From assembly GCA_040357565.1 (NCBI GenBank), contig JBDODJ010000170.1: DNA of 23,387 nucleotides. The stretch is one strand, 5' to 3'. The stretch is from Cercozoa sp. M6MM. Lineage: Eukaryota; Endomyxa: Ascetosporea. Both the position numbers and the translations under genes were made by a program. Of the stretch, positions 7,559-16,977 are shown piece by piece (position 1 is the stretch's first letter; each line of letters starts with the position of its first letter). Below the pieces are notes generated by a model. That model was not told the DNA's origin. It worked only from the letters and a program-made list of their open reading frames with translations, and ran no database searches.

Positions 7559-9848
7559 ATGGAAACGCCTCGCAGCGGTCAGTTGCGTTCGCAGCTTGGA
7601 CTGAACTCGCCACGCGTGGAACCCTCGCTGGAGCGCGAGCTGGCGGAGTTCCCGTGCGACCCCGAGGACTCGTTATCGTTGCCGGCCGTTGCAGTCGAGG
7701 GACCGCTGTCAGAGGTGTCTTTTTTTTTTGCAGTACAGTGCGTTGGATACAGAGTGTTTCGAGTATCTTGTGTTATCATTTTTTAACAGGACGTTTCCGG
7801 CAAGGGTCATGTGCTGCAGCTGCAACCCAGTGTCGACTTCACTCCGGAGAAGCCGCGGCGGTCATCTTTGCAGACTGCTGGCATGAAGACTGACCAGACG
7901 GCACCGGTATCTGACAGACCCTAGTTATATGGGTGGACATTTGTGATGATACACTGTGCACTTAGGAGAAGGACACGTCGGGCAAGCGTGTGTTGCCGCC
8001 GCCCATCCTGATTCCAGCCAAGCATACGACGGTGGACGTTGCTCCCGATGCCACAGTCACTGCCGCTGTCGACAAGGAAGCCAAGCGGCAGGACACAGAG
8101 ACCGAGACCAAGACCGAGACTGAGCCGGAGACTGAGCCCGATAGCGCTGAGCCCGACAACGTTGAGCCCGACAGCACTGAGCCCGACAAGGCCGACACCG
8201 AGGTGAAGACTGACGCCGCCAAGAACGAAACTGCGACCACCGAGATTGAAAACGAGACCCAGAACGAGAAAGAGAACGAGAACGATAGCAGCAGGGCGAA
8301 CCGAGGCGACGCCTTGTCGTCGCTGGTGACGCAGGTCTCGCGCGAGCCAGCGAAGCCACACGAGACACGTGATGATGACATTGAGGCCGACCTGAGCGAC
8401 GATAACGAAGGTAACTGCTGCCAACCAACCCGTCTCTCTACCTCTACCTCTCTTCCCAGTGCGTCTACCTCTTTTTCCCGTGCTTGTGCACCTTCTCTTG
8501 CCTGTGCAGTTGCTCCTGCTGACGTGCAATTGTACGATGATGCTAACTACGAGGTACCTCTCCTTTTGTGTCTCGCTTCTGTCGATTTGATCCATTTGTC
8601 GCAGGAGGAGCCTCCTCGCTCGGCCTGGAATTTCTTGTGTGGCTGTTTCACACGGCGCTCGCGCAAAGCACCCGCACGTACACTTGTCCTCTGTCCACAC
8701 GTTGAAGTTACTGACTAAACTACCTGCCTGAGGTATCTGTCTGCTTTGCAGAAAAAGACACGACAACGAAAGGAAGCACACGCCGGAGGCCGCAGACCTC
8801 GCTGCCAACACGGAGTATCGGCGAGTTCCTGCACCCAGTATCGCGCGCACAGCAGCATCGGACAGGTTCGGATGCGCTGCTCGGCGCACCTGCTTCCACT
8901 GTACCCTTTCTACTCCATGTTTTGTCTTGTATGTCATTCGTATCATTCGATAGGAGCTCGGCAAGCCGACTCTGGTGCTTGATCTGGACGAGACTCTCGT
9001 GCACTCATCGTTCAAGGTAGTCAGTCCTCGCACACCTTGTTAATCTGGTAGGTAGAGAGATACCCTTCTATGTGCGTGATGTGCAGCCTGTGCGAGAACC
9101 CGACTTTATCGTCAAGGTGCACATTGAAGGCACCGTGCACAACGTGTACGTGCAGAAGCGGCCAGGTGCCGAGGAGTTCCTTCGCGCGTGTGCCGAGCAC
9201 TGGGAGGTATGTGTGCCTTCTTGTGTTTGGTGCGTCTGGTGGTTTGGGGCCGTGCTGCTGTCAGTACGTGTGTCGGGCCGGGTGTAGGTTGTGATCTTTA
9301 CGGCCTCGTTGAGCAAGTACGCCGACCCGCTACTGGACAAGCTGGACACGCACCACAAAAACACAACACGAAAAGACCACACGAAGGAACACAGACCTCC
9401 CAGTGCTCGGCACACGCGNNNNNNNNNNNNNNNNNNNNNNNNNNNNNNNNNNNNNNNNNNNNNNNNNNNNNNNNNNNNNNNNNNNNNNNNNNNNNNNNNN
9501 NNNNNNNNNNNNNNNNNNTGGACAACTCGCCGCAGAGCTACGCCTTCCAGCCCTACAACGCCGTGCCGATCGACGTGAGTTCCTAAATATATTTATATCT
9601 ATCTATCTATCTATATATATATATATATATATATATGTCTATACAGATATACAGATATGTGTACATAGATATGTGTATGTATAGATATACATGTGTGTAT
9701 ACACGTTGGTTTGCAGAGTTGGTTCGATGACCGCAAGGACCGGCAGCTGTACCAACTGATCCCGTGTCTCAACGATCTCGTCGCCAAGGTCGATGACGTC
9801 ACGCGCGTGCTCGACTCGACTCGCTCGCTTAACTGGCTGCTTAAGTAA
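7559..9848 (+). CDS. CTD small phosphatase (SCP/FCP1-like HAD phosphatase), interrupted by gap
   Basis: Dephosphorylates Ser residues, classically on the RNA polymerase II C-terminal domain. Exons: 7559-7714, 7790-7906, 7966-8410, 8510-8553, 8604-8677, 8752-8900, 8954-9016, 9087-9206, 9288 to about 9345, [gap], about 9519-9574, 9717-9848. The catalytic DxDxT motif is intact (LVLDLDETLVHSSF); motif II is VVIFTASLSKYADP and motif III is LDNSPQSYAFQPYNAVPI; the end (SWFDDRKDRQLYQLIPCLNDL) is typical. The N-terminus is about 290 residues longer than animal SCPs, with a Thr/Glu/Asp low-complexity tract (TETETKTETEPETEPD) at about 8095-8290. FLCGCFTRRSRK (about 8625) resembles the Cys cluster that is palmitoylated in animal CTDSP proteins. 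The exon(s) between the two phosphatase halves fall in the 9419-9518 gap. Confidence 0.93.
9185..9418. repeat. Inverted copy of an exon-intron junction flanking a phosphatase exon
   Basis: The 24 nt at 9185-9208 (end of the exon encoding RACAEHWE plus its donor site) recur exactly in inverted orientation at 9395-9418. The similarity extends about 18 nt further into the intron with a few mismatches. The second arm ends exactly at the first N of the gap. Confidence 0.9.
9419..9518. other. Assembly gap (100 N) in the phosphatase gene
   Basis: Exactly 100 N, so of unknown length. By homology it hides the exon(s) carrying the R-x-L-x-R-x-x-C and K-D-L-S segments of the SCP fold. Confidence 0.99.
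9584..9705. repeat. AT-rich microsatellite in phosphatase intron
   Basis: ATCT, TA and ACAGATAT units fill the intron between 9574 and 9717. Confidence 0.9.
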
Positions 9849-9870
9849 CACCTGCTTTGACCTGCTGCGT

Positions 9871-10114
9871 ATGTTGCTGCGCATGACCTCAAACACTTTC
9901 GAATTGCGTCACAGGAAATTCAAGCGCGTTCGCGAGGCGGGCCTGCTGGATTCGCTCGCCATTGAGGCCGACCTGCGTTTGCGCCAGGTAGATCAATCCA
10001 TATTGCGACTCAAAACACTGCATATTTTGCAATCTCTGCTGTCGCACACCACACACACACATTGTACAGGAACGGGGAGAGGCCTCACGTCGAAACTCGT
10101 GCTCATCAATATAA
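9871..10114 (+). CDS. Possible small protein, 53 aa, two exons
   Basis: Exons 9871-9987 and 10070-10114 join in phase across a GTAGAT...TACAG intron. The product starts MLLRMTSNTFELRHRKFKRV and contains EAGLLDSLAIEADLRLRQ, a charged helical stretch. It begins 22 nt after the phosphatase stop codon, so it might instead be 3' UTR sequence or part of a larger gene. I do not recognise it. Confidence 0.3.
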
Positions 10115-10386
10115 GTGTCGTTTTCTCGCGTTTCAAGCTGGACGTCCACGCGGAAGTTCCTGACTGTCACTCCGTCTTTTTGTCCCCGACTATGCACGGC
10201 TGCCGGACACTAGCAAAGGTGTTGCAGCCTGCTGTGGTTACTTTCGTTATTATTAGTGGCAGTAACTAAGGTGGCTGGATAAGAGGGAACTACAGTCAAA
10301 AGTGCGTGAGCATACTTGCGTTGCCCATGGCACAGACTGGTCAGTCGTGCATCTCGGTGCAGCGTGTGCTCGTGTTGAACCTCTAC

Positions 10387-10476
10387 GTTCCTTCCGACCC
10401 GTACTCTGAGGTCCTTCGAAGCATGGAGAAAAGAGCGTTACTGCATAGCGCACACTGAACACGGGTCGGAAGGAAC
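10387..10476. repeat. 16-bp perfect inverted repeat, 58-nt loop
   Basis: GTTCCTTCCGACCCGT at 10387-10402 is matched by its exact reverse complement at 10461-10476. The left arm lies inside a short plus-strand open frame. Confidence 0.9.
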
Positions 10477-10532
10477 ACAGTATTCTGGTCTGCAAGCTTC
10501 TCTGTTTTCACTTGCGACCTCGCACGTGTCAA

Positions 10533-10576
10533 GGCAGGCGACAAGTTCGGCGGCGTTGTGGTACCTGTCGCCTGCC
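10533..10576. repeat. 11-bp perfect inverted repeat, 22-nt loop
   Basis: GGCAGGCGACA at 10533-10543 pairs with TGTCGCCTGCC at 10566-10576 and would form a GC-rich hairpin in either strand's RNA. Confidence 0.9.
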
Positions 10577-11293
10577 GTTTTCTACCCCCAGCTCCTAGGT
10601 GAAGGAAATCTGCCCTGCCTTTTACACTCGTCTGTGCTGACTAGTTGTTGTTGTGGGAGTCTCAGTTCATGTGCTGCAGACGGAGGCGAGCCTGGGCATG
10701 CACGAGATGACGTACCTTTCTCCCATAAGTTATCTTCACTCAATCTAGGGCATCCGATCATTCTGTCTGTTAGAACGGACCGCGTTGTAACGGAATGCTC
10801 GGATAATGCGCTGGTCCTTGTGCTCCGGCAAGACGAAAGACTCCTCCGGCCGGAGCAGAGGAGGATTGCAACAAATCCGGTCGGATTATTCGACAGCGCT
10901 CGAAGTGTTTGTTTCATTTTAGTGCTGTTTGTTATCTCAGGTTGTTTAGCCACTAAATGTGTACTGTGGTGGTTTCTCAAGCTTCGATCAACTCAGGGCT
11001 ATGACCGTGATAAATCTGAATTGCCCCCGCCCGGGCGATGAGTTGGGTTGCTGAGGGCTAACGTGCACGGCCCATAAGCCCGTGTTGGAGAGATAGCGCC
11101 TCTCCTCGACAAAACCACACTGAAGATCGGTTCAGCGACTCGATCGTATTGGTAGTGCCTCGAAGCACCCACGAGCGCACGCGTTTCAACGTGGGCTGCT
11201 CACGCTCGCTCCTTGCAGCATCGAAACGCAACATACACAACGTTTTGTTTTCGTCTTTTGACCCCACCCTACCCTACTAACAACTCAAGAAAC

Positions 11294-11690
11294 ATGTGCC
11301 GTCACTCGTCTGGCTGTGGTACGGATACCCGATGCAGGGTGTTGTGAATGATACGCGGTTTTGTTTTGTTGTCATGCATGATCCATTCATTGTTGCCGCT
11401 TGTGTGCTCGCAGGTACCTCGGACAAGATTAGCTGCAAGTCGTGCGGCACCTCGATGTGCAAGGCCTGCAAGCGCAACTCTGCCGACGGTACCGCAAGCC
11501 CTTTAGATTCTGTTCCAATACCTCTTTTTTCCTGTTCCAATATCTCTTTTTTCCTGTTCCAATATCTCTTTTTTCAATTCCGTCGTGATACGAGACACCA
11601 AAACAATATGGCGTTTTGTTTGCTGCAGGCACTCCGACGCGCTCGGGCAACGCTGCCGCCTGCGGCAAGTGCGGCAAGAACTACCGCTAA
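11294..11690 (+). CDS. Small Cys-rich putative zinc-binding protein, 53 aa
   Basis: Three exons, 11294-11318, 11414-11488 and 11629-11690, join in phase (162 nt). Eight cysteines are spread over 53 residues, with CKSCGTSMCKACKR in the centre and ACGKCGKNYR at the C-terminus. CxxC pairs spaced this way suggest one or two zinc sites of a ribbon or treble-clef type. There is no signal peptide or membrane segment. I do not recognise the family; a ribosome- or polymerase-associated zinc ribbon would be the nearest guess from composition alone. The last intron holds a 23-bp tandem repeat. The gene converges on TAF7. Confidence 0.6.
11507..11575. repeat. Three tandem copies of a 23-bp unit in an intron
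   Basis: CTGTTCCAATATCTCTTTT units are repeated three times within the last intron of the small Cys-rich gene. The copies are nearly identical; the first has one substitution. Confidence 0.9.
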
Positions 11691-12017
11691 TTGACCGAAG
11701 CGAGTTCCAGCTGAACTCCCAAAACTGACTCGTGCGAGACGGCATGTCGTTTTAGTTTTTGTGATGTAATCTAAGCTGTAACCTAAACTGCATCAAGGGA
11801 CTCGCCTCGAGCAACCCGCCACGAGACTAACTACTCACTCGTCCTGGTTGATGATTTTTCAAGGGGACGCAAGACTAACTGCTCGTCCTGGATGATGATT
11901 TTGAGCAGCTGTATTGGGTAAACACACGAGGACTGCAAAGCAGGCAGACAGTACAGTGGTTCTGCGGGTATACCAGTTTTTGCGAAACGCGATGCCAAAA
12001 CAGAGCCGTTGTCTTAG

Positions 12018-13367
12018 TCACTTCCTCCGCACCGACGAGGGCCGTCGCAGCTTTAGTGTCGGAGGACGGCCTGTGCAAGTGCAAGAATGAGGACAAAGAG
12101 CAGAACAGAGAAGCGGGGATACGCTGTGCCGAGGCAGTGCTGGGTGGCCGTCTGGGCAGTGTGATCGGACGGTGCGGACGTTGAGGCTGCGCAGGTGGCA
12201 CGCCGAGTGACGGAACACTCTGTGGTGCCGCTCGCAGGTCCGGCACCTCCTCCTCGACAATCTCGTGCGTTTCCTCTGCAAGCACAGTGACTTGTGAACA
12301 CACGAAACACGGGTCCACAGGCTTGCACCTGGCAGTCGGTCGTGGATGCGCTTGAGTTCGTTGACAGCCGCGCGGATGCGGCGGATCGGAATGGCTTGAC
12401 ACTTGGGACACCACGGGTGCTGCGCTGTCATGTCCGGGCATGAGCACTGGTGCGGCCGTTTCTGCAAGCACACAGACACGCAGACACTGTGTGTTGAGGA
12501 CGAGTTTGTCTTGGGGTAGTACAAAGCAACACACTGGCTTAAAGATACGCTCGACAATGGCAGAGGTAGGTGGGGTCAAGCCTGTGTAGTGTAGGTAACA
12601 TTCAGGGGGACGATGTAGATACTTGCGTACCACTGTTGAGTTGGTAAGGCTCTTGTTGCGACTTCTTGTCGCCCAGCCGCGTGTAATCTATCGTGTCGGG
12701 TACCTAGGGAAAGGTGAGCTGAAAACGACACATGCAGGGCAGTCTGAAAGCACTGATCTACCTCCTCATCGGCCTTCTCGACCTCGCGGCACACAAGCAC
12801 TCTCGACACTGAGCCAGTGCACTGAGTAAAGAGCTTTAGACGACTGAATAGACCAGAGAAAGTTACAGTTGGCGCTCTTGTAATGTGTCTCGCCGTCAAA
12901 GGTCTTGTGAATCTCAGTGACACACGGCAGGTCGGCCAGCACACTATGCAGACGACGAGAAAGAGATCCTTTGTCGCACCTTGGTGCGCGATAATAAACT
13001 TATAGGCCATAAAATACCCGTGCAGCACGACACGTTCGCTGCCAAGTCCGTCTGCCTCATCCACTGCAACAAGAAACAAGCAGAAACGCACCCTGCAAAA
13101 CTGACACAGTCTGCACATGTGGGACTTACACAAGGGCAGATCGAGTGTCACGATATAGTGCCTATCTCCTGGTCGAGAAGTATCCCTCTTCACCTGCACC
13201 AGCGAGCGCACCGGGTCAAAGTTCTCTGCTCGCAGTGCCTGCAACGACATGGAACAATGCAAACAGACGATAGTGGGATACGGGAGCGTCAACATCACCT
13301 GTCGCATCCGAGTGGCATATTCGGGAGGCAAACGCAGCACAAAATTGTGCTCCTGATGCGACGACAT
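12018..13367 (-). CDS. TAF7: TAF7-like TFIID subunit with a Cys/His cluster
   Basis: TAF7 binds TAF1 within TFIID and checks its acetyltransferase activity during transcription start. Exons: 13367-13299, 13238-13130, 13063-13018, 12943-12867, 12808-12762, 12703-12631, 12581-12535, 12461-12329, 12275-12123, 12070-12018; total 807 nt, 268 aa. The family N-terminus is clear (HNFVLRLPPEYATRMRQ), followed by ADLPCVTEIHKTFDGETHYK, where human TAF7 has VDLPCVMESLKTIDKKTFYK. Next are LSRVLVCREVEKADEE and GLTPPTSAIVERIFKP, matching the conserved G-[IL]-T-P-P segment. In place of the usual basic KKRRFRK tract comes KRPHQCSCPDMTAQHPWCPK followed by CQ, a C-x-C-x10-C-x2-C arrangement not typical of TAF7. 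The C-terminus is acidic, then Pro-rich, then basic. The gene is divergent from the ENPP gene. Confidence 0.88.
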
Positions 13368-13594
13368 GCTCTATCTGGTAAGCACACACACGTACGTTCC
13401 TTGAAACTGGCGAAGCGTCAACAGGGCTGTCAATTAAGGGCGCTCAAAAATTGTTAAACTAACTAATCTCTACAGTGCCAGGTGTTAGTGGTTTATCCAA
13501 CGGCGTGTAGCAGCTACAGTGCAAGCACTGTGGGCTACCCAGTCGTTGTTGATTGGGATTTTCGTGCAATCCGGGGAGAGCAGATCAAGTCGAG
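13368..13594. promoter_or_regulatory. Short divergent intergenic region between TAF7 and ENPP starts
   Basis: 227 bp separate two divergent start codons, so both promoters must lie here or overlap the genes. I see no clear TATA box or other named element. Confidence 0.4.
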
Positions 13595-15981
13595 ATGATG
13601 TCTGACATGATTCGACCGCTCGTGGCGGTTCTGTCACTGGCAGCGATGCTGTAAGGCGTACTGCTAAACCCAATGCGAGAAATGCGACTGATTGATCCCC
13701 TTGATCCTCATGTTCACTGATCGATCACTCGTCTGCTTGTGCTCAGAACCGTACTTTTTGTGGCACGGCGCGCTGACTCTCCGGCCAGCGTCACGGTGGT
13801 TCTGAGCATCGATGGTTTCCGTCCCGAGTACCTGACGCGAGAGTACCTTTTATTTATGCGACTGGCATGTGTCCGAAATAGCCATGTTTCTGAAGGCATG
13901 TGGAGATGCCGCACCTGCGCGCCATGGCGCAGCGCGGCGTTTCGACGTCGCTGACGCCGTCGTTTCCGTCCAAAACGTTCCCGAACCACTACGCCATGGT
14001 AGGACTGGTCATACGGGTGCAGAATGGACTCAACTGATATCAAACGCATACAGATCACGGGTGTGCACCCGCCGTACCACGGTATCGTGGGCAACTCGAT
14101 GACGGACCCGCGTGACAATGTAACTCTTCCTTAAATCTGGACAAATGTCCCAATCTTTCGTCCATCTGTACTTGGGTGCTGATTGTTAAAGGCGCGATTC
14201 TCGTTGTCGCCGCGTCAGTCGCATCAGCGTCGTTGGTGGCGTGCCGAGCCGTACTGTGTTTGCTTTCGGCCTCTCTACCCCCTGCTTATTTATCTTGCTG
14301 CCTTGCTGCTTTCGGTGTATGTTGACCCCCCTAACCCTTCAGTCTGTGGACGACTCAGCGCAAGCGTGGCGGTCGCGCGATCACGGCGTTCTGGCCGGGC
14401 AGCGACCTCGCTATCGATGGCTACCTGCCTGACAAGTAGTGCTGTCTTTCACTCTTGTGTTACCTCTTTCCGTTTACCCGTTACCTCTTTGTTTCTCTCT
14501 TACCTCTGCCTTCACCTTTGCTCTTTAACACTTTACTCTGCACACTTTACTCTGCACTCTTTGTCCTTTACCCTTTACGTTCCCTCAGGTACCTGCGGTA
14601 TGACGAGTCCATCCTGGCGGAGCAGCGCATCGAGTGGCTTGTCGAGCAGCTCGAGCACGAAAACTCACAGGAGGTATCCTATTTTGCCCCCCCCCCCCCA
14701 GGCTACTTTACTGCCCCAGGCTACTTGACCCCCTCCCCATGGCAGGTGCGCGAGCGTCGCGAGCGGCACGAGCGCGATCTTTCGTTGCTCGGACTGATCT
14801 ACTTTGAAGAGGTACAGTTTGTACCGTCCATTGTGAACCGGTTTGATACGGACTGTGTCCAGTTGGACAAGGCCGGACACAAGTACGGTCCTGTGAGCGA
14901 CGAGGTGGACGAGTGCCTGCAGCGCATGGACATGCTGGTCGGACGACTCGTTGAGGCACTTGACTCTGCCTTTGGCGACGACTACAACCTCATGGTACGC
15001 GCGGACCTTTCTGCCCTCCCTGCGAGTGACCAGTGACTGATGACCGATGACCTGGTGTGCGTTTCTCTCCGCCACAGGTCGTGTCGGACCACGGCATGAT
15101 GCATGTGCCGAAAGAGAACCGCATTCTGTTGAACGCCATGATCCCGGACCTCAAGGCCATCTCCTATGTACTGACCTTGTACTCCACCATACCCCTGTTA
15201 CGGGCGGAGGCGCTCCCCTAGGCGACAGCACCAAGTGTGAGTCCTGTGGCCGAGTTCTTCCCGCAGCCGGAGTTGTTCGCCGAGGTGCTGTACAACCTCA
15301 CAGTTGGTCCCAGTGCCGACACACGTATCCCGTGGTACTGCACCGACGGTCCCACGGTGTACACCTTCCAGGATGTCGAGATGCAGGTACCCTGTCAGTC
15401 TCCTGTACACGTGCTTTATACTCCTGCTGCTCCTTGTTGAAGTGCGACCCTCTGCCGCCGCGTTTCCACTTTGAGTAACTCTCCTGTCCGAGTCACTCTT
15501 GTCTGTTTTGACTGTGCTGTGTCTTGATATCCCGCGTGCTCTGCGCAGTGCCGGTGTCACCGTTCGAGTGGCTCCGCTGGTCGGTCTCGTGCCGCCCAAC
15601 TTCCAGTTGGCACGTGGTCCCTGGGACAACTTTCACAATGAGGGTGCCCTCTATGTATACACCGATATTGTATTAGTATATATATATAGATATATAGATA
15701 TAGATATATAGATATATAGATATATAGATATTAGATAGGTATCTGTATATAGACAGATAGATGTATAGATATGATGCACTGCAGGTGTGCACGGATGGGA
15801 CCCGGAGCTGGAGGACATGCACGCCGTCTTCCTGGCCGACGGACCGGCCTTCAAGCTCAAGTCACAGGTCGAGCGTTTCCCGTCGATCGATGTGTTCGCC
15901 ATCGGTGCCAAGGCACTCGGCATGCACATGGACGAGCTGCCGCCCGTCAATGCCACGCTGCCGCGCGGTCTCATGCGCTAG
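13595..15981 (+). CDS. Secreted or membrane-anchored ENPP-type nucleotide pyrophosphatase/phosphodiesterase
   Basis: Hydrolyses pyrophosphate or phosphodiester bonds in nucleotides or lipids outside the cell or in the endomembrane lumen. Exons: 13595-13650, 13747-13842, 13896-13998, 14054-14119, 14192-14250, 14343-14435, 14589-14673, 14746-14811, 14863-14994, 15078-15167, 15222-15334, 15549-15643, 15785-15981; total 1251 nt, 416 aa. A hydrophobic start (LVAVLSLAAMLTVLFVA) is a signal peptide or anchor. LSIDGFRPEY supplies the first metal Asp; FPSKTFPNHYAM has the nucleophilic Thr; FWPGSD, LDKAGHKYGP, VVSDHGMMH and EGVHGWD supply the other metal ligands, so both zinc sites look intact. The end of exon 11 is chosen at 15334 because only that keeps phase; a GT at 15387 is the alternative. 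The C-terminal nuclease-like domain of ENPP1-3 is absent, as in shorter ENPPs. Confidence 0.93.
15655..15775. repeat. AT-rich (TATAGA)n microsatellite in ENPP intron
   Basis: Repeats of GATATATAGATATAGA fill the last ENPP intron (15644-15784). Confidence 0.9.
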
Positions 15982-16316
15982 TCAGCACGCGTTGAAGTTA
16001 TTTTTTATTTATTCCATCCGGGTTAAGTTCAAAAATCGGTCATTCGTCGACATTTAGATGTTCTTTTCCCATCCATTTCGTCCCAGGCTTGTCCAGCGAC
16101 GGTGGGCAAGTGCGCAACCATCTTCTGCGGCGGTACAGGTATTGACTGTTTGCGTTCTGAGGTAGGATGCGATCACCCAGGACAAGTTTTATAGTCGAAG
16201 AAGAACACCTCGTTCGCCGGCTTTATCGCAGCAATGATGTTTGGTGCAATTGTGCACATGCAGATTGAAGGTACAGTACCACAGAAAAATGCACTTGGGT
16301 TCGACTGCGAAGTTTG
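15982..16316. other. Intergenic spacer, nothing identified
   Basis: An AT-rich stretch follows the ENPP stop codon (TTATTTTTTATTTATT), probably 3' UTR or polyadenylation sequence. The rest shows no gene or repeat I can support. Confidence 0.6.
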
Positions 16317-16948
16317 ATGCCCCTTTCCGCATCGGCAGAGATTCGCCGTGACTTCCGCACGTTTCGCAGCGAGATTCGTGGTGACGCTCGAGATTTTCGG
16401 AGCGAGATTCGCAACGACGCTTGCGATTTTCGGAGCGAAATTCGCAACGACGCTTGCGATTTTCGGAGCGAAATTCGCAACGACGCTCGCGATTTTCGGA
16501 GTGAAATTCGCAACGACGCTCGCGATTTTCGGAGCGAGATTCGCAACGGCGCTCGCGATTTTCGGAGCGAGATTCGCAATGACGCTCGCGATTTTCGGAG
16601 CGAAATTCGCAGCAGCGCCAAGTTTTATGAGGTCCTGTGGAATCGGAAGTCAGGGCAAACGGCCGTGGTATCGTTCGCTCCCCAGTTTGTTGTTGTGTGA
16701 ACTGCCTCTACCTGTAGAAAGAAGTGAAGTTGCACCCCAAAGCAGTCTGTGAAAGCTGTGGGTACTCATTGTCGGTTGTTTTCTGTTCATCTGACAGAAC
16801 GATCTTAGCTGCTTTGAAACTCGCAGGAAGCAGCGCTGGCGAATGGGTCCGTGTGTGCACTGCTCGTCGAAACCTAGCGACGCGAATGACCAGGATACCA
16901 CTGGTAAAAACTGAAACCCTAGGCCTACTGGACGCGACTCCATACTAA
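16317..16948 (+). CDS. Hendecad-repeat coiled-coil protein with C-terminal CxxC...CxxC finger
   Basis: Four exons in phase: 16317-16631, 16718-16761, 16827-16903, 16923-16948; 462 nt, 153 aa. Residues about 10-100 are tandem 11-residue units, consensus DFRSEIRNDAR. Hydrophobic residues fall at F, I and A with 4-4-3 spacing, the hendecad pattern of a right-handed or straight coiled coil; the remaining positions are nearly all Arg, Asp, Glu, Ser or Asn. After splicing, the tail is AVCESCGKQRWRMGPCVHCS, a C-x2-C-x9-C-x2-C zinc-finger-like motif, then a polar end. Without splicing, the first exon would instead end 21 codons later with no finger. The DNA is a 33-bp tandem array open in several frames, so the coding assignment rests on the flanking spliced exons. 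I know no family with this architecture. It converges on the CCHC gene with 29 bp between stops. Confidence 0.6.
16379..16621. repeat. 33-bp coding tandem repeat, about 7-8 units
   Basis: The unit reads GATTTTCGGAGCGAGATTCG followed by CAACGACGCTCGC. Copies differ at one to three positions, mainly synonymous G/A at the Glu codon and C/T at Arg/Cys. It encodes the 11-residue units of the protein above. There are no unique spacers between units. Confidence 0.95.
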
Positions 16949-16977
16949 GTTAAATAACAATCCCGAGAATCAACAAA

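Larger units (their letters stand above)
10115..11293. other. Stretch without a confident gene; inverted repeats and a 171-codon plus-strand frame
   Basis: No gene can be assigned. A plus-strand frame is open from 10526 to 11041; its best-looking part reads GHPIILSVRTDRVVTECSDN near 10750-10810. A 42-codon ATG frame at 10329 contains VLVLNLYVPSDPYSEVLRSM. These could be exons of one split gene, but I could not join them in phase or match a family. Two inverted repeats lie at 10387-10476 and 10533-10576. Confidence 0.4.

Noticed and set aside
7921-9033. 370-codon minus-strand open frame
   Set aside because: It is antisense to the acidic, GC-ending phosphatase exons, and its Ser/Val/Leu repeats mirror the Thr/Glu tract.
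16379-16621. CRISPR-like array
   Set aside because: The 33-bp units abut with no unique spacers, and the host is eukaryotic. It is a tandem repeat.
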